Source: CAKVON01 sp902475665 (GTDB taxonomy: Bacteria; Actinomycetota; Coriobacteriia; Coriobacteriales; Atopobiaceae). From it: a DNA stretch of 64,000 nucleotides. Numbering within the stretch: the first letter of the stretch is position 1; the number at the start of each line of letters is the position of its first letter. Shown in pieces: positions 18,255 through 26,800 of the stretch. Where the stretch lies: assembly GCA_036321795.1 (NCBI GenBank), contig JAWQCY010000001.1:186001-250000 (forward strand), in the 5' to 3' direction. The notes under the pieces are model-generated. The model saw nothing but the letters and a program-made list of their open reading frames with translations, did not search any database and was not told the origin of the DNA. The position numbers and the translations under genes are program-made.

Positions 18255-21059
18255 ATGGCTGGAACCAAGGCCGATGCAGAGAAGTTCGCCAAGGAGTGGC
18301 GGGGCAAAGGAGACGAGAACCAGGACACCCAGCGCTTCTGGATCGGCTTCTTCCAGGACGTGCTCGGACTCGACGACGCTATCCAGCGCCTACGCTTCGA
18401 GGTTCCCGTTTCTACCGCGGTGAGCGACCACAAGGGTTTCATCGATGTCTACGTGCCTTCCGCCAAGGTCATCATCGAGCAGAAGTCCTTGGGCATCGAC
18501 TTGTCCAAGCCCGAGAAGCGCCAGGGTGTTATGGTTACTCCCGTTCAACAGGCGCTCGGCTACGCTCAGGGCATCTCCGTCGACGACCAGCCTATCTACC
18601 TTGTTGCATGCAACTTCGAGGAGTTCTGGGTCTACAACCGCAACACCGATCCTCTGTGCAAGGGGGAGCCGCTTTTCAAACTGGCTCTCGCCGACCTTCC
18701 CAAGAATCTCGCGGCGGTTCAGTTCCTCAAGGGCGGCAACGTTGCGCCCACTACGCTCTCCGAAGCTGTTTCGGTCAAGGCGGGCAAGATCATGGGCAAG
18801 CTTCACGATCTTGTCGCGGCATCCTTTATCGACCCCGATTCCCCCGAGAACCACCATGCCCTCAGCGTCCTCATGACGCGTCTGATGTTCCTGATGTTCT
18901 GCGAGGATTCGGATCTCATCGAGGTCAACGCTTTCCGCGACTACGTCAGGCACTTTCAGGCCCCCGACCTGCGTCGCGGTCTGAAGGACCTCTTCAAATG
19001 GCTGGATACCCCCCCCTCCGAGCGTGACCCGTATGCCGAGGACTGGCTCAAGCGTCTCCCATACATGAACGGTGGTCTCTTTCGCGAGCAGACGGAGATT
19101 CCTCCTCTCAACGAGGACTTCCGCACCACCCTTATCGTCGAGGGTTGCCAGGAGTTTGACTGGTCGGGTGTCAGCCCCACCGTCTTCGGCTCCATCTTCG
19201 AGGGTGCCCTCAGCCACGACCACCGCCGCGCCAACGGTCAGCACTTCACCAGTCCCGAGAACATCCACAAGGTCATCGACCCTCTGTTCATGGATGACCT
19301 CAGGGACGAATTCAAAGAGGCTTGCGAGAAGGGCGTTGCGGGTGGCGCCAAGCTCAAGGCCCTCGAAAGCCTCCATTCCAAAATCGGCTCCATCTCCGTG
19401 TTGGACCCTGCCTGCGGCTCGGGCAACTTCCTTACCGAGAGCTATGTCTGCTTACGCGCCTTGGAAAACCGAGTTCTCTTCGAGCTTGGTGAGCTCAAGG
19501 ATGGCGGCCAGCTCTCGATGGAATACGAGGGCATTGGGGACAGCAGAGTTCTGGTCTCGCTCAAAAACTTCCATGGCATCGAGATTGAGGACTTTGCCTG
19601 CTGCGTTGCCCGCACCGCCCTTTGGATTGCCGAGAAGCAGGCGGACATAGATACCGAGAAGGTCACGAAGCGTGTCTACGAGCCGCTGCCCCTCACCGAC
19701 TACGAAGGCGTTATCCAGGGCAATGCTCTTCGCGTCGACTGGAACGATGTTGTCCCCGCGAGTGAGGTTTCCTACGTCATTGGCAATCCGCCATTCATCG
19801 GCTACTCAAACCTTACGGCAGGACAGAAGCAGGATCGCGCTGATGTCTTCGGCAAGTCGGGTGGCGTGCTCGATTATGTCGCGTGCTGGTACAAGAAGGC
19901 GGCGGAATTTACTCGCGACACTCATGCGCGCTGCGTTTTCGTTTCTACGAACTCCATTTGCCAGGGCCAGCAGGTCGAGCCTCTGTGGAAGCCACTATTT
20001 GACGATGGAGTTCGTATCAACTTCGCACACCAAACCTTTGTCTGGAATTCCCAGGCAACAGATGAGGCTCACGTTCACGTGATTATCGTTGGCTTCTCTC
20101 GCGAGAAGGTCGAGCCGTGTCTGCTGTTTGACAAGAACGATGATGTACATGCGGTCGAGCACATCAACGCTTACCTTGCTCCCGCGCCTGATGCGTTTAT
20201 CAAGAAACACTCGAGGCCCCTGTGCGATGTTCCAGAAATGGCAAAAGGGTTCCAGGCGACGGACAACGGCTTTTTACTCCTCTCTGCGGAACAGTACGAT
20301 GAGCTAATGTCGAAGGAACCCCAGGCCTCCAATCTGATAAGACCGTTCTCCATGGGTGCCGATTTTATCAACGGCGTCCGCCGCTATTGCCTCTGGCTTC
20401 CTGATGTCACTGCAGCCGATTTGAAGGCCTGTCCTTCTGTCCGTAAGCGTATAGAGGATTGTCGCAAGTGGCGTAGCGAACAAACGCCGACCGGTGATGC
20501 TTTTAAGCTAAAGGACACGCCACACCTACTTAGGCCTTGCGGGAAGTTCAAGGACGCGAGCTATATCGGGGTTCCGAAGGTAACCTCCGGACGAAGGAAA
20601 TACGTTCCGATGGGGTTTGTGACCGACGGGATGATTCCTGGAGACAAGCTGTATTTTGTCGCATCTGACAGCCTTTACGTGTTCGGGATACTGATGTCCC
20701 AGTTCCACAACGCCTGGATGCGTCTCGTTGCCGGTCGCCTTAAGAGCGACTACAGCTACGGGAATACCGTCGTCTACAACAACTTTATCTGGCCCGATGC
20801 CACTGCCGAGCAGCGTGAGCGTATTGAGAAGTGCGCCCAGGCTGTGCTTGATGCCCGTGCCGCTCATCCCGATGCGTCGTTAGCTGACATGTACAACCCC
20901 GATAACGATTTCCTGTTCCCTGACCTCATGAAGGCCCATGCCAATCTAGATGCTGCGGTCGAGGCGGCATATGGCGTCGACTTCGATGGCGATGAGGAAA
21001 AGATCGTCGCGCATCTCTTCAAGCTCTATGCCCAGAAAACGAAGGCAATGGGGGAGTAG
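18255..21059 (+). CDS. MmeI-like single-chain restriction enzyme and adenine methyltransferase (type IIL)
   Basis: 934 aa from ATG 18255 (GAAGGGAC upstream). The N-terminal part carries a PD-(D/E)xK nuclease motif, Asp64 ... Glu75-Gln-Lys77 (FIDVYVPSAKVIIEQK), spaced like the MmeI site. A helical region leads to a gamma-class N6-adenine methyltransferase with motif I DPACGSGNF (from Asp384) and motif IV NPPF (Asn511), then a C-terminal target-recognition region. The length matches MmeI (~920 aa). Such enzymes methylate one strand of an asymmetric site and cut about 20 bases away without partner subunits. Third codon positions are less G/C-rich than in neighbours, a sign of transfer. The recognised sequence cannot be read off by eye. 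Confidence 0.85.
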   Translation: MAGTKADAEKFAKEWRGKGDENQDTQRFWIGFFQDVLGLDDAIQRLRFEVPVSTAVSDHKGFIDVYVPSAKVIIEQKSLGIDLSKPEKRQGVMVTPVQQALGYAQGISVDDQPIYLVACNFEEFWVYNRNTDPLCKGEPLFKLALADLPKNLAAVQFLKGGNVAPTTLSEAVSVKAGKIMGKLHDLVAASFIDPDSPENHHALSVLMTRLMFLMFCEDSDLIEVNAFRDYVRHFQAPDLRRGLKDLFKWLDTPPSERDPYAEDWLKRLPYMNGGLFREQTEIPPLNEDFRTTLIVEGCQEFDWSGVSPTVFGSIFEGALSHDHRRANGQHFTSPENIHKVIDPLFMDDLRDEFKEACEKGVAGGAKLKALESLHSKIGSISVLDPACGSGNFLTESYVCLRALENRVLFELGELKDGGQLSMEYEGIGDSRVLVSLKNFHGIEIEDFACCVARTALWIAEKQADIDTEKVTKRVYEPLPLTDYEGVIQGNALRVDWNDVVPASEVSYVIGNPPFIGYSNLTAGQKQDRADVFGKSGGVLDYVACWYKKAAEFTRDTHARCVFVSTNSICQGQQVEPLWKPLFDDGVRINFAHQTFVWNSQATDEAHVHVIIVGFSREKVEPCLLFDKNDDVHAVEHINAYLAPAPDAFIKKHSRPLCDVPEMAKGFQATDNGFLLLSAEQYDELMSKEPQASNLIRPFSMGADFINGVRRYCLWLPDVTAADLKACPSVRKRIEDCRKWRSEQTPTGDAFKLKDTPHLLRPCGKFKDASYIGVPKVTSGRRKYVPMGFVTDGMIPGDKLYFVASDSLYVFGILMSQFHNAWMRLVAGRLKSDYSYGNTVVYNNFIWPDATAEQRERIEKCAQAVLDARAAHPDASLADMYNPDNDFLFPDLMKAHANLDAAVEAAYGVDFDGDEEKIVAHLFKLYAQKTKAMGE

Positions 21060-21267
21060 TACGAGACCTCGGAGCCGCGATTGGGGTAACGCCCTGTTCG
21101 CGCTCCGAAACCCCTCCTCATCTGGTCATGCGCAAGTCTGGTCGTAAAAGCCATGCGCAAAGGCCGCACATACCCATGCGTTGGGCGATAATGGGCGGCG
21201 TCGATTTGGGTAGCGGCTGCGTCGGCTTGCGCCGGGTGTGACCGTGCGGCACACGGGAGTGATTGGC

Positions 21268-22493
21268 ATGACGCAGCTTTTGTCTTCGGTCGCAGTGGAC
21301 GTAGCCCCAGGTGTCCGTGTCGAGACGAGCGTGCGAGGTCCGAGGCCCGATCACCCCGGCCCTTACCGCGTCGACCGCGATAGGCTGCCACTGGTGATGG
21401 TCCTTGCCAATGGCGCCGCGCCATCGGATTTGGTCGAGCCCTGGTCCACGGTCCGCCAGGTCATCGAGCTGGCAATCCGCCACATTCCCATCTCCCCAGC
21501 TACCTCCGCCACTATGCCAGCTGCGCCCGCCACCCCCGACCAGCTCGCCCACTGGGCGTTCGAGGCCCTGAGCCGCATGGGTGTCACCCGTGCCGACCTC
21601 ATGGGCGTCGGCGCCGACGCCGAGGCTGCGGTCGCCTGTATGCTCCGCGACGCCCCCGGACGCGTGAGCAAGATTCACGATGCCGCCGACAACCCGTGCG
21701 CATCCGCGCCGCTGCCCGCCCCCACGGGAATCTCCCACGTGAACGGTCTCGTTGTCGTGCCCGTCGGTCCCGAAAACGAGCCGCAGGTACAAGCCCTGTA
21801 CAACCACATGTTGGACGCCGAGGAGGCCGTGCAATCCGCCCGTGTCGCCACCGCGCCCCGCGACGCTTCGCATCCGGTGGCCAGCGGCGACACCAGTGGC
21901 TGGAAACACGGCTGCTGGCCGTTGCCCCATGACGTTTCCGACCGCCTCTCCCGTGGCTTGGGTCGTGCCTGCTATCGCGAGATCGACGTCGAGAAGGACG
22001 TCGAGCAAGGTGTCGCACCTCTGCGCCCCCGCCCCGACGCGAGGCCCCTTGGCGTGATGTTCGTCGACCACGACATGGGTTACGGCTTCGACGACGCCAC
22101 CCCAAGCTGGACAGAGCTCCCGCAGGCAGACGTGCTCGTCCCGCACCTTTTGGCCACCGACCCGGCGGCGCGGGGCACGGGCGCCGCGCGCGAACTTCTC
22201 TACAGCTTGGTCTGTGAGGCGAGGGCCACCGGTGCCAGGGTGATTCGCCTGAATACCTCGCCCGAGAACGTGGGCCCAACGAGCTGTATCGTAGGTGTGG
22301 GTTCGACCTGCTGGAGCCGACCTGGCTACCGTACGATGGACTGCCGCTCACGGGGTGGACCAACCCCTTCGAGCTGTGGCTGGACCCCTCCGACCCCGCC
22401 CGCCTCGCCGACTCCGACCGTGCGGCCGACCGCCCCTCCGACCCCGCCCGCCCGAACGATCCCGCCGACCCAAAGGGGGACGCCGATGCCTAG
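21268..22493 (+). pseudogene. GNAT-family acetyltransferase gene with a frameshift
   Basis: From ATG 21268 (GGGAG upstream) the frame encodes ~335 residues ending in a GNAT acetyl-CoA site (LLATDPAARGTGAARELL) and RLNTSPENVGP. It then loses sense at a C run (22275-22277). With one extra base there the next frame continues NELYRRCGFDLLEPTWLPYD, the expected end of a GNAT domain, and stops at TAG 22491-22493, overlapping the nth start by 8 bases. As written, the frame instead runs on in an abnormal Pro/Thr-rich stretch straight into nth. This is either a sequencing error in a C4 run or a genuine frameshift. Substrate unknown. Confidence 0.75.
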
Positions 22494-23148
22494 CGAGACC
22501 ATGCGATCCAAGCGCGAGCGCGCCGTCGAGTTCTGCCGCCGCCTCGAGCAGATGTACGGGCCCGTGGAGTGCTTCCTGGACCATGAGAGCCCCTTCCGTC
22601 TGACGATCGCCGTCATGCTATCCGCGCAGACGACCGACGCGCAGGTCAACAAGGTCACGCCCGAGCTGTTCCGTCGCTGGCCCACGCCGCAGGCGATGGC
22701 GCAGGCCACGCCTGACGAGGTTGCCGACGTCATCCACAGCCTGGGCTTCTACAAGAGCAAGGCGTGCCACGCCGTCGAGGCCGCGCAGATGATCGTCGCC
22801 GACTACGGCGGAGAAGTTCCTTGCGACATGAAGAAGCTCACGCGCCTGCCTGGCGTGGGCCGCAAGACCGCCAACATCGTCATGAACGTCGGCTTCGGCG
22901 TGGTCGAGGGCATCGCGGTGGACACGCACGTCAACCGCATCGCGCACAGGTTGCGCCTGAGCCCCAAGACCCACGAGTCGGAGCCACTCAAGACCGAGCA
23001 GGACCTCCTCAAGGTGATCCCCCGCGAGCTGTGGGGCCCCGTCAACCACCAGTGGATCCGCTTCGGCCGCGAGGTGTGCCCCGCGCGCTCGCCGCACTGC
23101 GACACATGCCCGATGGGCGACATCTGCCCGTCGGCCGGACGCTGCTAG
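22486..23148 (+). CDS. nth: Endonuclease III (DNA glycosylase/AP lyase)
   Basis: 220 aa from ATG 22486, preceded by AAAGGGGGA. Helix-hairpin-helix LTRLPGVGRKTANIVMNVGF with the catalytic lysine (GRKTA), catalytic aspartate in VAVDTHVNR, and a C-terminal [4Fe-4S] motif C-x6-C-x2-C-x5-C (CPARSPHCDTCPMGDIC). It removes oxidised pyrimidines in base-excision repair. The upstream frame is continuous with the broken GNAT frame, but the internal start, its Shine-Dalgarno and the family length argue that Nth is a separate protein. Confidence 0.95.
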   Translation: MPSETMRSKRERAVEFCRRLEQMYGPVECFLDHESPFRLTIAVMLSAQTTDAQVNKVTPELFRRWPTPQAMAQATPDEVADVIHSLGFYKSKACHAVEAAQMIVADYGGEVPCDMKKLTRLPGVGRKTANIVMNVGFGVVEGIAVDTHVNRIAHRLRLSPKTHESEPLKTEQDLLKVIPRELWGPVNHQWIRFGREVCPARSPHCDTCPMGDICPSAGRC

Positions 23149-23630
23149 AAAAGTTACGCGCGGGCGCCGTTTGTCGGTGCCCGTCGCGCCACACTCGGCG
23201 CGCTTGGCACGTTTTGCGCAAACGTGCCCGTTGTTACCCAATAGGAGGGTGTCGACAGGCACGTTTTCCACATTCGTGCCGTCTCGCGCCATCGTCGGGA
23301 TGCCCCTCTGTGTCATGCCGAGAAGGACGATGGTGTTTAGCTGGGATTATGTCGCACCCTCGCCTGCCTGCCTGCCTGCCTGCCTGCCCCGCCGTGAAAC
23401 TCAATCCGTGGGTCGTATTCGGCACGTTTTGCACAAACGTGCCGCTGGTTGCGTGCCAAATGGTCCCAGGGGGCACGATTTCTGGATTTGTGTCGATTTG
23501 CGCCGTGGCGCATGGTTCAAATTGGCACGTTTTGCGCAAACGTGCCACTGGCTGCGCGCCAAACGGTCCCAAGGGCACAACCTGCGGACACCGCTAGAAA
23601 AGTTACGCGCAGGCGCCGCGTAACCTGCGC
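23149..23630. repeat. Hairpin repeat cluster between nth and gltB
   Basis: Four hairpins of 23 bases with arms GGCACGTTT / AAACGTGCC around a 5-base loop lie at 23206-23228, 23258-23280 (degenerate), 23421-23443 and 23524-23546. The last two share ~50 further bases (period 103). The block is bracketed by near-identical copies of GCTAGAAAAGTTACGCGC (23143 and 23592), the first including the nth stop codon. A (GCCT)6 tract is at 23362-23385. Frames through here show no protein character, so I see no gene. Confidence 0.65.
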
Positions 23631-23700
23631 GCAACGCAACCAACCGTTTGTAGACCACCGCGATGCCCTTCTCTACCTGGGGTTTGTTCCGTACATAAGT

Positions 23701-23768
23701 GTTAACGTTTCGCGGGCGAAAACGGTGCGTTTCGCGTGGCTGTGCGACGCGACCCCTCCCCATAGACT
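23701..23768 (+). promoter_or_regulatory. Likely promoter/operator region of gltBD
   Basis: An inverted repeat GTTTCGCGGGCGAAAAC (23707-23723) is followed by GCGTTTCGCG (23728-23737), and a -10-like TAGACT lies at 23763-23768. The GTTAAC ... GAAAAC arrangement faintly resembles actinobacterial GlnR boxes but does not match the consensus well. Regulation by the GlnR-like protein at 2650 is therefore only a suggestion. Confidence 0.35.
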
Positions 23769-23828
23769 GTGCAGGACCAAAAACGACCCAATTGGTCCAA
23801 CCATGTCTATCGGAGAGGTACCACGACA

Positions 23829-26800
23829 ATGGAGTCTTGCCAGACGAACCCCGCGAGCCTGCCCGCCACCGAGCAGGCGGCCATCCGCGCGGGGCTTCCC
23901 GCCAGCCACGGCCTGTACCGCCCGCAGTTCGAGCACGACGCGTGCGGCATCGGCGCGATCGCCAACCTCAAGGGGCGCCGCTCCCACGCCATCGTGGACG
24001 ACGCGCTGTCCGTGCTGGTAAACCTCGAGCACCGCGGCGGCAAGGGCCTCGAGCACAACACCGGCGACGGCGCTGGAATCCTGTTCCAGGTGCCGCACCG
24101 CTTCTTCCGCAAGGAGGCCCAGAAGTGCGGCCACCTGCTGCCCGATGAGGGTGACTACGGCGTGGCAATGCTGTTCCTGCCGCAGGATGCCTCCGGCGTC
24201 GAGGCCGCGCGCCGCGACTTCGAGGAGGGCTGCGCCGCCGAGGGCGTGCCGCTGCTGTTCTGGCGCCGCGTGCCCGTCGACGCGCACGACCTGGGCGATA
24301 CGGCCCGCGCCTGCATGCCCACCATCTACCAGGCCTTCGTTGGGCGTCCCGACGACGTTGCGCTCGGCGACGAGTTCGAGCGCAAGCTCTACGTCTGCCG
24401 TCGCACGATCGAGAAGCGCGCCGACGCCGACCCCGCGCTGGCCGGGCGCATCTTCTACGTGTGCTCGATGTCCAGCCGCACCATCGTCTACAAGGGCATG
24501 CTCGTTGCCACCCAGATGCGCCGCTTCTTCCTGGATCTGGGCGACGCGGCGGTCGAGAGCTCCCTGGCCCTGGTGCACTCGCGCTACTCCACCAACACCA
24601 CGCCCAGCTGGGAGCGCGCGCACCCCAACCGCCTGATCATCCACAACGGCGAGATCAACACCCTGCGCGGCAACGTCAACTGGATCCGCGCCCGCGAGCC
24701 GAACATGTACTCGCCGGTCCTCGGCGCCGAGCTCGACAAGGTCGAGCCGATCATCAACCGCGAGGGCTCCGACTCCGCGATCCTGGACAACGTGCTGGAG
24801 TTCCTCGTCATGAACGGCAGGCCGCTGGCACGCGCCGTGACGCTGCTTCTGCCCGAGCCGTGGGACAAGAACCCGCAGCTTAGCGAGAAGCGCCGCGCCT
24901 ACGACGCCTACCAGTCGATGCTCATGGAGCCGTGGGACGGGCCTGCGGCCATCGCGTTCACCGACGGCCGCGTCCTGGGCGCCGCGCTCGACCGCAACGG
25001 CCTGCGTCCCGCGCGCTACCTCATCACCCGTTCCGACCGTCTGATCCTGTCGAGCGAGGTCGGCGCGCTCGACGTGCGTCCCGACAACATCCTGCAGTCC
25101 GGCTGCCTCGGCCCGGGCGAGATGCTTCTCGTCGACCCCGACCAGGACCGCGTCCTGTGGAACGACGAGATCCGCAACGCCTTCGCAAACGAGAAGCCCT
25201 ACCACGACTGGCTCGAGGCCGAGACCCTCGGCGTCTCCGACCTAGACGCCCCCGCGCCCGCCGACCTGCCCGCCCCGCGTGACGCGGGCGTGGGCCTCAC
25301 GCGCCGAATGGCAAAGCTCGGCTACCACTACGACGACGTCGACGAGTCCATCCGCCCGATGGCCACCACGGCCAAGGCTCCGCTCACCTCGATGGGCGCC
25401 GACGTGCCGCTGGCAGTGCTCTCGCGCCACCCGCGCTCGTTCTTCGACTACTTCAACCAGCTCTTCGCGCAGGTCACCAACCCGCCCATCGACGCCCTTC
25501 GCGAGAAGGTCGTCACCTCGACGGTGCTGTACCTGGGCAACCACGGCAACCTGCTCGAGGACTGCCGCGACACCTGCCGCCTGATCCGCCTGGAGCGCCC
25601 CGTGCTCACGCGCGACGAGTTCGAGCGCATATCCCACGTCGACCGCACGAGCTTCCACGCGGCGCGCTTCTCGTGCACTTACCGTCGAGAGGACGGGCCC
25701 GACGCGCTCGGGCGCGCCCTGGACGCGCTGGACGCCGAGGTCGAGGCCGCGGTCCGCGCCGGCGCCAACATCGTGGTGCTGTCCGACCGCGCCGCGGAGG
25801 GCGAGGTGCCCATCCCGTCGCTGCTGTCCCTGGGAAGCGTCCACAACCACCTGATCCGCGCGGGAGTCCGCATGCACGCCGACATCGTGGTCGAGACCGG
25901 CGACGCCATGACGCCGCACGACTTCGCCGCGCTCATCGGCTACTCGGCCAGCGGAATCTACCCCTACATGGCCCACGAGTGCATCGAGCACCTGGCCGCC
26001 ACCGGCGCCATCGACCTGTCGGCGCAGCAGGGCGTCGCCAACTACGACGATGCCGTGGTCGCGGGCGTCGTGGCCATCATGAGCAAGATGGGCATCTCGA
26101 CGGTGCAGGGTTACCACTCCGCCCAGATCTTCGAGGTCGTCGGCCTTGCCGACTCCCTTGTCGAGAAGAACTTCACCGGCACCACCAGTCGCATCGGCGG
26201 CCTGGACGCCGCGGGCGTCTGCCGCGAGGCCAACGCCCGTTACGACGAGGCCATCGCCCTGGCGTCCAGCCCCGCGCCCGACCAGCTGCGCAGCTCGGGC
26301 ATCACCAAGTGGCGCCCGCTCGGCGGCGAGGAGCACATCATCGACCCCGAGACCATCTACTACCTGCAGCAGTCCTGCCGCAAGGGTGACTACGGCCTGT
26401 TCCGCACCTACTCCGAGAAGGTCCATCGCCCCGGCCGCGTCATCGTCCTGCGCGACCTGCTGGACTTCGTCCCGCTGCCGTCCGGCCCTGTGCCCATCGA
26501 CGAGGTCGAGCCCGCCTCCGAGATCGTGCGCCGCTTCAACACCGGTGCCATGAGCTTCGGAGCCATCTCGCAGGAGGCGCACGAGTGCCTGGCCATCGCC
26601 ATGAACCGCCTGGGCGGTCGCTCCAACACCGGCGAGGGTGGCGAGGACCCCGCCCGCGAGGTCACGCTGCCCGGCGGCGACACTGCCAACTCCAAGATCA
26701 AGCAGGTTGCCTCGGGCCGCTTCGGCGTCACGAGCCGCTACCTGTCCAGCGCGATCGAGATCCAGATCAAGATGGCCCAGGGCGCCAAGCCCGGCGAGGG

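Noticed and set aside
21238..23148. A genuine GNAT-endonuclease III fusion protein
   Set aside because: The joining stretch is Pro/Thr-rich nonsense in the wrong frame; one added base restores the GNAT ending, and nth has its own start and Shine-Dalgarno.
23206..23546. Rho-independent terminators of nth
   Set aside because: The hairpins lack T-runs on the plus strand and occur four times; a repeat family explains them better.
23171..23623. 150-codon frame in the nth-gltB gap
   Set aside because: Its sequence is made of the hairpin repeats and the GCCT tract, so the translation is repetitive without protein character.
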